Shown here one piece after another: positions 41,840 through 51,456 of a stretch of DNA of 64,000 bases (its first letter is position 1; each line of letters begins with the position of its first letter). The position numbers and the translations under genes were made by a program. Source of the stretch: Aequorivita vladivostokensis (GTDB lineage: Bacteria > Bacteroidota > Bacteroidia > Flavobacteriales > Flavobacteriaceae); the NCBI RefSeq assembly GCF_000952855.1, contig NZ_JSVU01000007.1, positions 1 to 64,000 on the forward strand, read 5' to 3'. The notes beneath the pieces are model-generated. The model saw only the letters and a list, made by a program, of their open reading frames with translations, searched no databases and was not told the origin of the DNA.

Positions 41840-42334
41840 TTACCCATTCTGCTCATCTGCCGAAGGCCCATAACTTCCCGGCACCGGAATATTCAGCAAT
41901 CTATAATAAACGCCCAGCTGCGCGCGGTGGTGGGTTACTTGGTTTAGCCCGTGCCTGATGGCGCCGTACTTGCTCCATTCCATAATTTTTTCACCGTTCA
42001 TCCGAATGCTCCAGTTCAGTTTTAAATCTGCTTCTTTTGCGTTTTCCAAAGCTTGCATCCCGGCTTTGTGCTGTTTTTCCAACTGTTGCAACAAATCTTC
42101 TTTAGTGCCCATTTTCTCGGGATTATAGCCATCAGCAAAATCCAAATAATCGGTATTCAAAATAACCTGCGGCCAGCCAAAAATATCCACAATGTGCGTT
42201 GCTAAGTCCATAAGCTTCATACTTTTGGTATGCGGGGCATAATCGTTTTTGTCCTTTGGAAAATTATCCAGGAATTTTTTGGTGGTGTTGTACTCTTCGG
42301 TAAGTTCGTCCTTTAAATTTTTTAACGTATCCAT
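41840..42334 (-). CDS. DinB-family protein
   Basis: 164 residues forming a four-helix bundle of the DinB/DUF664 type. The metal-binding His pattern is visible as THIVDIFGWP near 46 and the C-terminal HGLNQVTHHRAQLGVYYRLLNIPVPGSYGPS (in pieces), where the conserved H-x3-H... pair lies. DinB-like proteins often act as thiol transferases or have unknown roles. It stands alone, divergent from the CtlX gene. Confidence 0.85.
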   Translation of the reverse strand: MDTLKNLKDELTEEYNTTKKFLDNFPKDKNDYAPHTKSMKLMDLATHIVDIFGWPQVILNTDYLDFADGYNPEKMGTKEDLLQQLEKQHKAGMQALENAKEADLKLNWSIRMNGEKIMEWSKYGAIRHGLNQVTHHRAQLGVYYRLLNIPVPGSYGPSADEQNG

Positions 42335-42425
42335 AATTTTTGAATGTTTCGGTTAATAAAAACGTAATTCTACTTTGTACATCTAATTTACTATTTAAAA
42401 GCATTTTTTCAACAGGAAATTCCTG

Positions 42426-42433
42426 TAAATTTG
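42426..42433 (+). promoter_or_regulatory. -7 box upstream of the CtlX-like gene
   Basis: TAAATTTG matches TAnnTTTG, 19 nt upstream of the TTG start at 42453. No clear -33 box. Confidence 0.6.
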
Positions 42434-42452
42434 CAGCCTAAAATTCCCTCAA

Positions 42453-43385
42453 TTGGCAAAACAGATCACAGATACCATCGTAATGATTCGCCCGGTCGCG
42501 TTCCGTATGAACGAGCAGACGGCGGTCAATAATTTTTTTCAGGAAGACATCGCCCTTAAAAATGCTGAAATAAATACCAAAGCCCAGGCAGAGTTTGATG
42601 CCTTTGTGCAGAAATTGCGAGGTGTTGGCGTACATGTGATTGTAGAGAATGACGATTTGAGAATGGACACCCCTGATTCCATTTTCCCTAACAACTGGAT
42701 CAGTTTTCACGAAAACGGCGACATTGGTCTCTACCCAATGTTTGCTGAAAACCGCCGTCGCGAAAGACGTGAGGAGGTTTTGATCCGTTTGGAAAATGAA
42801 GGTTTTAAGATCAATAATATTTACGATTACACCCCTGCGGAAGATGAAGGATTTTTTCTTGAAGGTACGGGAAGTCTGTTGCTCGACAGGGTAAATCATA
42901 AAGCGTATTGCGCGCTTTCACCACGTGCTGATGAAGAATTGCTTATTGAATTTTGCGAGGATTTTGAATATCTGCCCGTAATCTTCACTGCAAACCAAAC
43001 CGTTGATGGCAAGCGGGTGCCCATTTACCACACCAATGTAATGATGTGCCTTGCCGAAGAATTTTGTGTTATCTGTTTGGACAGTATAGATGATGCCAAG
43101 GAAAAGAAAAATGTGGTGCAGCATTTGAAGACGGACGGGAAGGAGATTATCTCAATTACCGAAGCCCAAATGCATCATTTTGCGGGCAATATGCTCCAAG
43201 TACAGGGACGCGACAAAAAATATTTAGTAATGAGTGCGGCGGCGCATAGTAGTTTGACCCAAAATCAAATTGCGGCAATTGAGAAACATTGTGAAATCTT
43301 GAGCAGCGACCTTACCACCATTGAAACCTGTGGCGGTGGAAGTGCCCGCTGTATGATGGCCGAAGTATTTCTGCCCAAGGCCTAA
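42453..43385 (+). CDS. ctlX: CtlX-like citrulline/arginine-type hydrolase (amidinotransferase fold)
   Basis: 310 residues. The start is a TTG at 42453 (MAKQITDTIVMIRP); the first ATG lies within the conserved strand MIRPVAFRMNEQTAVNN, so TTG is preferred. FPNNWISFHENG near 79, EGFFLEGTGSLLLDR near 133, and CGGGSARCMMAEVFLP at the C-terminus (nucleophilic Cys) mark the pentein-fold guanidine-modifying family, whose Bacteroidota members are named CtlX. Its stop codon overlaps the stop of the convergent next gene. Confidence 0.85.
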   Translation: MAKQITDTIVMIRPVAFRMNEQTAVNNFFQEDIALKNAEINTKAQAEFDAFVQKLRGVGVHVIVENDDLRMDTPDSIFPNNWISFHENGDIGLYPMFAENRRRERREEVLIRLENEGFKINNIYDYTPAEDEGFFLEGTGSLLLDRVNHKAYCALSPRADEELLIEFCEDFEYLPVIFTANQTVDGKRVPIYHTNVMMCLAEEFCVICLDSIDDAKEKKNVVQHLKTDGKEIISITEAQMHHFAGNMLQVQGRDKKYLVMSAAAHSSLTQNQIAAIEKHCEILSSDLTTIETCGGGSARCMMAEVFLPKA

Positions 43386-44824
43386 TTGGGTTGGGAAACG
43401 TAATCGCCTTCAGCAATCTTTTTTATCATTCCTCCGAAAATAAAATAGTGGAAGGGTAACATTAAGTACCAATACAAACGGCCCCATAAACCTTTTGGCC
43501 GAAAAGTTGCGGTCTGTATCAATTCGTTGTTTTCATTTATGCAGAATTCCAGCCACGCCTCTCCGGGAAGTTTCATTTCGGCAAAAAGTAGGAGTCTTTT
43601 ACTTTCTCTATCGGCGTAGAGCACCCGCCAAAAATCGAGCGCATCACCCGTATATATTTGGTCGGGATGGGTTCTTCCACGCCTAAGGCCCACGCCACCC
43701 ACCAAGCGGTCCATAAAGCCTCTGATTTTCCAGAGCGAATTGGCATAATACCAACCGTGCGAGCCACCAATAGCCCAAATGTTGTTCAGTGCCCTTTCGG
43801 GATTGGTAACCTCAAGCTTTTTTTCATCTTTAAGGCAACCGTATTTGGGCACTTGTATATATTCCTTCAAATTTGAAATCCTGCCCGCTACCAAGGAATC
43901 TTTCCAACTCGAGATAACAAGATTCTGCTCAATCTTTACAAAGGCTTTTTTAATGGCTTCCTCATATGAAATGGGCTGGATGTCTAAAATTTCCTGTAAG
44001 TCGTTATCTCTTGCTACAACTTCCATTTTCATACTGTCCACAAGATTTACAGCGAGTTTATATGAAGTTGAGGTTACAAAGTAAAGCCAATACGAAGAAA
44101 GCCGTGGCGACATAACAGGAACCGAAATTATCCAAAGTTTTAGGCCACGAATTTTGGAATATTTCATCAACATTTCCTTATATGTCAAAACATCGGGACC
44201 GCCGATATCGAAGGATTTGTCAAAACATTTTTCATTGTCCAAAACCCGCGATAGAAACGCAATCACGTCGCGAATGGCAATGGGTTGAATTTTAGTCTTT
44301 AACCATTTTGGAGCGATCATTATTGGCAGTTTTTCACACAAATCCCGAATAATTTCAAAAGAAGAACTGCCGCTACCAACAACAATTCCGGCGCGAAGCA
44401 CGGTTAGATGATAGTTGCCCTTGTATAAAATTTCCTCTACCTTTTTTCGGGAAGAAAGGTGTTTTGAAAGTTCGTCCTGATTTATAATACCACTTAAATA
44501 GATGACCTGTTTCACAGTAGTGGAAGCCATGTATTTATTGAAGTTTTCGGCTGAGCGGGCTTCAACTTCATCAAAATTTTTGGTGGAGCCGCTCATCGAG
44601 TGTATTAAATAATAAGCGGCATCAATATCTTTTGGGAATGATTCGGTGTTTACTTCTTCGGCAAAATCCACCTCCACGACGGTTATCTTTTTTGTTGTTT
44701 CGGGATCGAGCGGTAATCTATTTTTATCCCGAACGGCACAAATTATTTCGTGTCCGTTTTGCAAAAGTTCGGGAAGTAATCGCATACCAATGTATCCATT
44801 GGCGCCTGTGAGTAGAATTTTCAA
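43382..44824 (-). CDS. SDR-family NAD(P)-binding protein with DUF2867 domain
   Basis: 480 residues. The N-terminal Rossmann motif GANGYIGMRLLPELL lies at 8-22, followed by an atypical SDR domain to about 300 (YYLIHSMSG near 72, LRAGIVVGSGSSSFEII near 143). The C-terminal part (SHGWYYANSLWKIRGFMDRLVGGVGLRRGR, in pieces) is DUF2867. Such fusion proteins are annotated as nucleoside-diphosphate-sugar epimerase-like, without known substrate. It overlaps the end of the CtlX-like gene by 4 nt. Confidence 0.85.
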   Translation of the reverse strand: MKILLTGANGYIGMRLLPELLQNGHEIICAVRDKNRLPLDPETTKKITVVEVDFAEEVNTESFPKDIDAAYYLIHSMSGSTKNFDEVEARSAENFNKYMASTTVKQVIYLSGIINQDELSKHLSSRKKVEEILYKGNYHLTVLRAGIVVGSGSSSFEIIRDLCEKLPIMIAPKWLKTKIQPIAIRDVIAFLSRVLDNEKCFDKSFDIGGPDVLTYKEMLMKYSKIRGLKLWIISVPVMSPRLSSYWLYFVTSTSYKLAVNLVDSMKMEVVARDNDLQEILDIQPISYEEAIKKAFVKIEQNLVISSWKDSLVAGRISNLKEYIQVPKYGCLKDEKKLEVTNPERALNNIWAIGGSHGWYYANSLWKIRGFMDRLVGGVGLRRGRTHPDQIYTGDALDFWRVLYADRESKRLLLFAEMKLPGEAWLEFCINENNELIQTATFRPKGLWGRLYWYLMLPFHYFIFGGMIKKIAEGDYVSQPN

Positions 44825-44949
44825 TTTAAAATATTTTGTTTAAAGATAATTTTTAATAATTAAACATTAGTTAAAAACCCGTTAAGTTATAGTTTGCCTT
44901 ATTTTCCAAAACGGTATCTTTAAATCTTCAACCAAATAATCCAAAAACC

Positions 44950-45156
44950 ATGAAAATCTTAAAAATCGTATTGCTAATTGTAGGGGTTGTTTTGATAATC
45001 TTCGGACTTTACAATGCTTTTGTGCCGCAACAGGTTTTGGATATAGGCCCTTTGGAAGTTAATGCTAAGGAAGGATTGACCAACCAAACGCTAGGGATGA
45101 TCGGCATTGGGGTTTTGGCACTTATAGCCGGAGCATTGCTTAAAAACCGCCGCTAA
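44950..45156 (+). CDS. small two-helix membrane protein
   Basis: 68 residues with two membrane segments (about 4-24 and 46-64) and a short basic tail KNRR. It has a clear ATG. The family is not recognised; it looks like a small uncharacterised inner-membrane protein. It converges with the MarC gene (3-nt gap). Confidence 0.65.
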   Translation: MKILKIVLLIVGVVLIIFGLYNAFVPQQVLDIGPLEVNAKEGLTNQTLGMIGIGVLALIAGALLKNRR

Positions 45157-45159
45157 TTT

Positions 45160-45792
45160 TTAAGGGTTTATTGTTTTTAGAATAGAAATCACGGCAGCGC
45201 TGATGTATTCCACACCTATTGAAATTACAATAAAACCCACAATCCGCGAAATGGCATTGATTCCCGAAGCACCCAAAAATTTGCTGATGTAATGTGAACT
45301 TCTCAAAATGATAAACGTCGCCAATCCAACTGCAAAAACGGCCATTACAATCCAAATTATCTCTACTGTTTTTTGATACTGCTGATTAAAAGTTATTAGT
45401 AACGAAATGGAGCCAGGACCAGCAAGCATAGGTATTGCCAGCGGAGTGAGCGAAAACTTTTCGCGTTTGTCCAAATCCTTTTGAACCCTTTTGTTCTTCA
45501 TTCCTTTGTGCTTTGAAAAAGTTCCCGTCAACAGCGCAAAGCCAGAGGTTACTATTATCATCCCGCCCGCAATACGCAATGCATTCAAACTTATTCCGAA
45601 AAAAGCCAAAAGATACGTTCCGGCGAAAAAGGAAATAATTAATATTACCACCACGTTTATCGTGGTCAAAAGTGAAGTTTTGTTGCGTTCCTGAGTGCTT
45701 TCATCGCTCGTCAACCCTACAAATACGGGCACCGTTCCCAATGGGTTTATTACCGAAAAAAGAGCAGCAAACACGTATAAAAAAATATCCAT
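45160..45792 (-). CDS. MarC-family membrane protein
   Basis: 210 residues with six membrane segments. FSVINPLGTVPVFVGLT near 12-28 and PLAIPMLAGPGSISLLITF near 116-134 are the duplicated MarC (UPF0056) motifs. The function is unknown despite the historic name; the proteins are inner-membrane, maybe transporters. It is a single gene divergent from argS. Confidence 0.88.
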   Translation of the reverse strand: MDIFLYVFAALFSVINPLGTVPVFVGLTSDESTQERNKTSLLTTINVVVILIISFFAGTYLLAFFGISLNALRIAGGMIIVTSGFALLTGTFSKHKGMKNKRVQKDLDKREKFSLTPLAIPMLAGPGSISLLITFNQQYQKTVEIIWIVMAVFAVGLATFIILRSSHYISKFLGASGINAISRIVGFIVISIGVEYISAAVISILKTINP

Positions 45793-45915
45793 ATTTTTTT
45801 CGGCAAAGGACGTTTGGTTTTTCTATTTGAAGATTACCAAAACTTTAAATTAAAGTTATATGATGGCTTCGGAAAATTCAGAAAATAGAATACAGAATTA
45901 AGAATTCAAAAAAAG

Positions 45916-45923
45916 TATCTTTG
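45916..45923 (+). promoter_or_regulatory. -7 box of the argS promoter
   Basis: TATCTTTG matches TAnnTTTG and lies 17 nt upstream of the argS ATG. A -33 box is not clear. Confidence 0.65.
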
Positions 45924-45940
45924 CACTTTAAAATTTCAGT

Positions 45941-47728
45941 ATGACATTTCAGCAAACATTGGAAACCCAAATTAAAGCCGCAGTGGAAAACCTGTATGGT
46001 GCAAAACTTGAATCGGTAGAATTACAGCCCACCCGCAAGGATTTTGAGGGCGACATCACCGCAGTGGTTTTTCCAATGTTGCGCGTAGTAAAGGGAAATC
46101 CCGTGCAGATTGGGCAGGCCATTGGCAGCTATTTGGTTGAAAATGTTTCGGAAATTGAAAAATTCAACGTCGTCCAAGGCTTCTTGAATATTGTCCTGAG
46201 CGATTTGTATTATTTAAATTTTTTCAATTCCGTGAAAGATTTTGCTTCCTTCGGAAAAGTTCCGCAGGGAAAGGAAGCATTAATGGTGGAATATTCTTCA
46301 CCGAACACCAACAAGCCTCTGCACTTGGGACACGTTAGAAATGTATTGCTCGGCTATTCGGTTGCTGAAATTGAAAAAGCTGCCGGAAAAAAAGTGTACA
46401 AAACCCAGATTATCAACGACCGTGGCATCCATATTTGTAAAAGTATGCTGGCGTGGGAAAAATTCGGAAATGGGGAAACACCGAATTCGACTGATTTGAA
46501 AGGGGATAAGCTGGTTGGGAATTATTACGTAAAATTCGACAAGGAATACAAAAAGCAGATTGAAGCCCTAAAAGCCGAAGGGAAGACCGAGGAAGAAGCG
46601 AAGGCACAGGCCCCACTAATTCTTGAGGCACAGGAAATGCTCCGTAAATGGGAAGCCGGCGATGAAGAGACCGTAGCGCTTTGGAACAAAATGAACGGCT
46701 GGGTCTATAAAGGCTTTGGGGAAACCTATAAAGCCATTGGCGTAGATTTCGATTTTTATTATTACGAAAGCGACACCTATCTTTTGGGGAAAGATATTAT
46801 TGAGGAAGGCATAAAAAAAGATGTATTTTTTATGAAGGATGATGGTTCCGTTTGGTGCGATTTAACCGAGGAGGGACTGGATGAAAAACTTGTGCTGCGT
46901 AGCGACGGCACCGCGGTTTATATGACGCAGGACATCGGCACTGCCGTACAGCGGGTGAAAGACCACCCAGATGTGGGCGGAATGATCTATACCGTGGGCA
47001 ACGAACAGGATTACCACTTTAAAGTGCTGTTTTTAATTTTGAAAAAACTCGGTTACAGTTGGGCTGAAAATCTGTTCCATTTAAGTTACGGAATGGTGGA
47101 CCTGCCTTCGGGGAAAATGAAAAGCCGTGAGGGAACAGTGGTTGACGCTGATGATTTGATTGCGCAAATGACCGATACTGCGCGAACCATTTCAGAAGAA
47201 CTGGGGAAGATTGACGATTTTTCAGAAGAAGAAAAGGAAGCGCTTTACCGAATGATCGGTTTGGGCGCGCTAAAATATTACATACTAAAGGTAGATCCAA
47301 AAAAACGGATTCTTTTCAACCCTGAGGAAAGCGTGGATTTTCAGGGAAATACGGGACCCTTTATACAATATACCTACGCGCGGATTCAGTCTATTCTACG
47401 AAAAGCTGGAGAGGTCTCTCTCGAAGCCTCAGGAGCACTCGACCTGACATCTGTCGAAATGCATCCAAAGGAAAAAGAGCTCATAAAAATTATCCAGCAG
47501 TTCCCTGAAACCATTCAGTTGGCGGCGGAGAATTACAGTCCGGCTTTGATTGCAAACTATACATACGATTTGGTAAAGGAATTCAACAGTTTTTACCAAA
47601 ATGTTCCAATTCTCGCAACGGACAATGAAACAGAAAAAATCTTCCGCGTAAAACTCTCACAAGCAGTGGGGGAAATTATTAAAAGTGCCTTTACCCTTTT
47701 GGGGATCGAGGTTCCAGATCGGATGTAA
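45941..47728 (+). CDS. argS: arginyl-tRNA synthetase
   Basis: 595 residues. An N-terminal ArgS-specific domain is followed by the class I HIGH signature as HLGH (128-131) in NKPLHLGHVRNVLLG, VYKTQIINDRGIHICKSML near 146, YMTQDIGTAVQR near 327, the KMSKS-loop variant KMKSREGTVVD near 393, and a C-terminal DALR anticodon-binding domain ending in GIEVPDRM. It charges tRNA-Arg. Complete and unremarkable. Confidence 0.98.
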   Translation: MTFQQTLETQIKAAVENLYGAKLESVELQPTRKDFEGDITAVVFPMLRVVKGNPVQIGQAIGSYLVENVSEIEKFNVVQGFLNIVLSDLYYLNFFNSVKDFASFGKVPQGKEALMVEYSSPNTNKPLHLGHVRNVLLGYSVAEIEKAAGKKVYKTQIINDRGIHICKSMLAWEKFGNGETPNSTDLKGDKLVGNYYVKFDKEYKKQIEALKAEGKTEEEAKAQAPLILEAQEMLRKWEAGDEETVALWNKMNGWVYKGFGETYKAIGVDFDFYYYESDTYLLGKDIIEEGIKKDVFFMKDDGSVWCDLTEEGLDEKLVLRSDGTAVYMTQDIGTAVQRVKDHPDVGGMIYTVGNEQDYHFKVLFLILKKLGYSWAENLFHLSYGMVDLPSGKMKSREGTVVDADDLIAQMTDTARTISEELGKIDDFSEEEKEALYRMIGLGALKYYILKVDPKKRILFNPEESVDFQGNTGPFIQYTYARIQSILRKAGEVSLEASGALDLTSVEMHPKEKELIKIIQQFPETIQLAAENYSPALIANYTYDLVKEFNSFYQNVPILATDNETEKIFRVKLSQAVGEIIKSAFTLLGIEVPDRM

Positions 47729-47733
47729 TTAAA

Positions 47734-47777
47734 GCGTCTTTGCGTTTTTGCCAGAAAATTTAAAGAAGCAAAGACGC
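47734..47777. repeat. inverted repeat after argS
   Basis: Perfect 10-bp arms gcgtctttgc/gcaaagacgc (47734-47743, 47768-47777) around a 24-nt loop. It may terminate argS, but there is no T-run; the sequence resembles spacer repeats rather than a standard terminator. Confidence 0.5.
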
Positions 47778-47801
47778 AAAGATTTGTGAAAATTCAAAAC
47801 T

Positions 47802-47934
47802 CACACTTCAAACCTCACGCCTCACACCTCACGCCTCACACCTCACACCTAACACCTCATACCTGGTCACTCGTCGTTCGTTCATCACCCCCGCACCCAG
47901 CACCCAGCATCCAGCATCCCGCGCCCAGCACCCA
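47802..47934. repeat. array of nineteen diverged heptamers in strict 7-nt register
   Basis: From 47802 every seventh base starts a new unit: cacactt, caaacct, cacgcct, cacacct, cacgcct, cacacct twice, aacacct, catacct, ggtcact, cgtcgtt, cgttcat, caccccc, gcaccca twice, gcatcca, gcatccc, gcgccca, gcaccca. The first half is cacNcct-like and the second half gcaccca-like, yet the register never slips over 133 nt. It ends 12 nt before the TonB receptor stop. Confidence 0.95.
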
Positions 47935-47946
47935 ATTAACCACTTT

Positions 47947-50511
47947 CTAAAACATAAGTTGAATAGAAAAGTTGGGTGTAATACCCAGCGACAATTCTTC
48001 TACTTTATTTACGGTCACTTCATTAGTATCATCTCTCACCAAGGCATAGCGAATGTTTACCGTATTTTTGGTATTTAACAGATTTAATAGGGCAATGTTA
48101 ATTTTTGCATCAAAAGTGGGGGAAAGTTTCCAGAGGTATTCTGCGGAAAAATCTGCGCGAAGATAATCTAGCAGCCTTTGGCTATTCGGCATATCATATT
48201 GTACGGTTGTTAAACTACCTTCCGTTGTTGTTTCTGCCCCCGCCAATGGAATAGTGTACGGTTTTCCGCTGTGCCAATTTACACCCAAGGCAAGTTTTAA
48301 TGCATTCCACGAATAGCTTCCGGCCAATGTTGCGGCGTGTTGCATATCCAGATTGTTTGGAAAGGTTGAAGGTACGAGATCTTCAAATTCATAATTGTTT
48401 TCGCTCAACACATAGCTGACCCAAGCACTAAACGATTCTGATTTTCTGTTGATTACAATTTCAGCTCCTTTAACCTTGTAATTGCCAATTGCCTTTGAAA
48501 AACGAAATTGGTTTTGAAAACCTTGGTTGGCACTATTTATATCTGATACAACTTTATAAAATCCTTCAATATTTATAAAATAGCCATTTTTGCTGTAAAC
48601 CAGCCCTGCCGAGGCTTGCTTGCTTTTTAAAATTGGAGTGTCTTCCTCATCGGCTAATATCCAGCGTCTTTTTTCAATACCGAGGAAATCACTTTCAAAA
48701 TCAACGCGTTGGGTGGCACTTTGACTTTTGAATTCTCCCAAAACTTCAACTGCAAAACCATTGCCCAATTTTTGGTGCAGGCTTAACCGCGGCTCAATTA
48801 AAATTTCATCAAACTTGTTAAAATAATTTCCGCGAACACCCACAGCTACAAAGGTTTTGTGATTGCTAGAGAGATAGTTAATGCCGCCAAATACCACATG
48901 ACTGCGCAACACGTCTTTTTCATAATTGCGAAATCGCGGTAGGTTTACATCCTGGGTATTGGCAATTCCAACTTCAGAAAAATGATAACCCGTTTGAAGG
49001 TTTAAGTTTTTTGAAAGCACCACCTTAGCGTCAATTTTAACCCCAGTTTCCAAAACCTCATTTTTTTGAATTTGTTCCTGACTGGTAAAAATATCTCGGT
49101 TTAGGGCATCCAGCAAATAATAGCTGCCATATCCCAAAATGGTAGTTTCAATACTGTTCCCCCATAAACGATTCCACGAAATGCCTCCAAGTAAGCTGCG
49201 TTGGTCCAATTTACTTGTTTTTGATTGGGAATTGATGGCCAAGGTTTCAGTGAAATCCAAGGAATTGTCTATGGTCAGAAAATTAAAACGAAGCTTGTCA
49301 TTTTCAGAAATATCCCACAATAATTTGGCGCCGAAATCGTAAAAACTGAAATTTTCGTCCGTACCAATTCCAATATTATTTTGGGTGCTTTCGGAATTGC
49401 TGATCTCACTGTCCTGAAAAATCCGTTTCGTATAATTTTTGTAAATGGGCGATTCCCAAACTTCGTTGCTGGATTTTCTTCCTGCTACCTCAAGGCTTGC
49501 CTTTGCAGAAAGTGGAAGGTCTAAATATCCGCTTCCGTTTATTAGATTGAAACCTATTCCGGCCTCGGTTTTGGCTGAAACTGTATTTTTTGAGTGCATA
49601 TCCAAAACCCCCGATACTCCCTCGCCATACCGTATGTTTGTTCCGTTTTTATAAAGCGTTACCTTTTTTGTGAGGTTCGGGTTGAAGGCAGAGATAAGAC
49701 CGAAAAAGTGACCGCTTTGATATAATTTTATATCGTCCCAGAGCAATAAATTTTCGTCGTGCATTCCGCCACGTATGTTGATATTTGAAATAGTTTCGTC
49801 CACACTTTCCACGCCGGGCAACGCTTGTGCTATCTGCAATACATCGTTTTCAACCTGTCCGGGCAACAGACCAAAATGCTCGGTGGAAAGAACAACGGAA
49901 CCGTCCAGGTTTTTATTGATCCCCTTTGTAAAAATATTGTTTATTAGAACCGGCTCAAGTGCAGAAATAGATGCGAACATCAGTAATGCGCTGCAATCTG
50001 TTGATAATTTTGACGTGCTCGATGCAAGCCGTGAATAGCCCACAAAGCTAATGGTGAAATTGGTATTTGCAGGTTGCTGCGGGACGTAAAAAAAACCCTC
50101 GGCATTCGAGATTGTCTTAAACGAATTATCCGCTGCAATAATGGTTGCGCCTTCCAGCGGCAATTGAGTCTCATAATCAATTAGCCTACCACAAAGAAGT
50201 CCGGAATTTTTATGGGAAGTTATGGTAATATATCGCTCATTGATTCGGTTAAAGTGAAAGGGTGTATTTTCCCGAAGATATAAAAGTACATTCTCAATGC
50301 CCACAACATCTTCGGAAGGTTTTATCAATTTTATCCCTTCAATTTCTTCGTGAACATACGAAAAACGTACATCGTGCTTCTTTTCCAAAGTTTCCAGATA
50401 AGCTAAAAGTGTGGTTTCTTCGGTTTTCTGTGCTGTGGCATTGGCTCCCAAAACACAGAACACCAAAATTAAAAGAAAGACTTTGTAGCTACTTGCTATG
50501 TTTGGCATCAA
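47947..50511 (-). CDS. FecA-like TonB-dependent receptor with STN domain
   Basis: 854 residues. Signal peptide (LLILVFCVLGANATAQ), STN signalling domain about 30-105 (LLAYLETLEKKHDVRFSYV in parts), a carboxypeptidase-regulatory-like domain about 112-190 (GRLIDYETQLPLEGATIIAAD), the plug about 215-320 (INIRGGMHDENLLLWDDIKLY in parts) and a long beta-barrel ending in FSIQLMF. With the FecR and sigma genes upstream it forms a cell-surface signalling receptor: ligand binding at the outer membrane switches the sigma factor on. The ligand is unknown. Overlaps the fecR-like gene by 23 nt. Confidence 0.88.
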   Translation of the reverse strand: MMPNIASSYKVFLLILVFCVLGANATAQKTEETTLLAYLETLEKKHDVRFSYVHEEIEGIKLIKPSEDVVGIENVLLYLRENTPFHFNRINERYITITSHKNSGLLCGRLIDYETQLPLEGATIIAADNSFKTISNAEGFFYVPQQPANTNFTISFVGYSRLASSTSKLSTDCSALLMFASISALEPVLINNIFTKGINKNLDGSVVLSTEHFGLLPGQVENDVLQIAQALPGVESVDETISNINIRGGMHDENLLLWDDIKLYQSGHFFGLISAFNPNLTKKVTLYKNGTNIRYGEGVSGVLDMHSKNTVSAKTEAGIGFNLINGSGYLDLPLSAKASLEVAGRKSSNEVWESPIYKNYTKRIFQDSEISNSESTQNNIGIGTDENFSFYDFGAKLLWDISENDKLRFNFLTIDNSLDFTETLAINSQSKTSKLDQRSLLGGISWNRLWGNSIETTILGYGSYYLLDALNRDIFTSQEQIQKNEVLETGVKIDAKVVLSKNLNLQTGYHFSEVGIANTQDVNLPRFRNYEKDVLRSHVVFGGINYLSSNHKTFVAVGVRGNYFNKFDEILIEPRLSLHQKLGNGFAVEVLGEFKSQSATQRVDFESDFLGIEKRRWILADEEDTPILKSKQASAGLVYSKNGYFINIEGFYKVVSDINSANQGFQNQFRFSKAIGNYKVKGAEIVINRKSESFSAWVSYVLSENNYEFEDLVPSTFPNNLDMQHAATLAGSYSWNALKLALGVNWHSGKPYTIPLAGAETTTEGSLTTVQYDMPNSQRLLDYLRADFSAEYLWKLSPTFDAKINIALLNLLNTKNTVNIRYALVRDDTNEVTVNKVEELSLGITPNFSIQLMF

Positions 50512-51400
50512 TGGTTACTGCTCCGTTATTACTAATTTTATAGGTCAATTGCAGGGGCTCACAAATTGATTTTAATGCGAGTTCAAGATTTTTGTGTGTA
50601 AAAGTGCCAGTAAATTTCTTGTCGAGATTTACATTATTTACGGTTACCTTAACGGCAAACTGTCTTTCCAATTCCTCCAATACCCGCTGAAGTGACACAT
50701 TTTCAAAACTACTTTCATCATTCAGCCATACGGGCAAATGGTTGGGGTTGGCTTCATTTAGCATCAATTTACCATTTTCTATCTGTATTTTTTGTCCCGC
50801 AGGAAGTTTTAACAAAGTATCGTTAAAGGCTACACTCACCAAACCTTCAAAACACGCGACGGTAAATAAACCGTCCCGAGCCGAGACATTGAACTGTGTG
50901 CCAAGTACGCTAACCGTTCCTTCATCGGTTTTTACGCTGAAATTACTGCCTTTTTTTACTTTGAAATATGCTTCCCCATCCAGCGTAAGTTCGCGGATAT
51001 TGGCCCAATCTTTTTTGTTGTATGTAATTTTGGAGGCAGCGTTCAACGCTACTTCAGACCCATCGGGGAGCAGAAATCTTTGGGTTTGTGCAATCTCGGT
51101 TTTTACTGAAGTATCAAGGGTTGTTGTGTAATAGTATCCTGCAAGCAACAATGCAAATACGGCAGCCACCTTCCAGACTACTGAAAAAATATTCCGGTTT
51201 TGTAAGCGCCCCACAGATTTTGTTTTGTTTGAAATAGCCTCAAAATTTGCTTGGGAATTCATTTCAGCAATCTCAAAATCTGAGCTGGCATCTGCAATCT
51301 TTATATAGGAAGCGTATTTAGGATCGGCTTTTAACTGTTCCAGTTCTTCCGGCGTGGCCTCGTTGTTCAGCCATTTATGCAATAAATAATCATTTTCCAT
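50489..51400 (-). CDS. FecR-family anti-sigma factor
   Basis: 303 residues from the ATG at 51400. A cytoplasmic N-terminus (MENDYLLHKWLNNEATPEEL), one membrane segment near 75-90 (FALLLAGYYYTT), the FecR domain about 110-200 (LPDGSEVALNAASKITYN, LDGEAYFKVKKGSNFSV, VLGTQFNVSA) and a C-terminal DUF4974-type domain about 225-300 (VSLQRVLEELERQF). It relays the receptor signal to the sigma factor. The gap to the sigma gene is 56 nt. Confidence 0.9.
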   Translation of the reverse strand: MENDYLLHKWLNNEATPEELEQLKADPKYASYIKIADASSDFEIAEMNSQANFEAISNKTKSVGRLQNRNIFSVVWKVAAVFALLLAGYYYTTTLDTSVKTEIAQTQRFLLPDGSEVALNAASKITYNKKDWANIRELTLDGEAYFKVKKGSNFSVKTDEGTVSVLGTQFNVSARDGLFTVACFEGLVSVAFNDTLLKLPAGQKIQIENGKLMLNEANPNHLPVWLNDESSFENVSLQRVLEELERQFAVKVTVNNVNLDKKFTGTFTHKNLELALKSICEPLQLTYKISNNGAVTIDAKHSK

Positions 51401-51456
51401 TTTCAAGTGTATTCATTGGTGAAACAGTTCAGCAAACCATTACCCTACCATTTATC

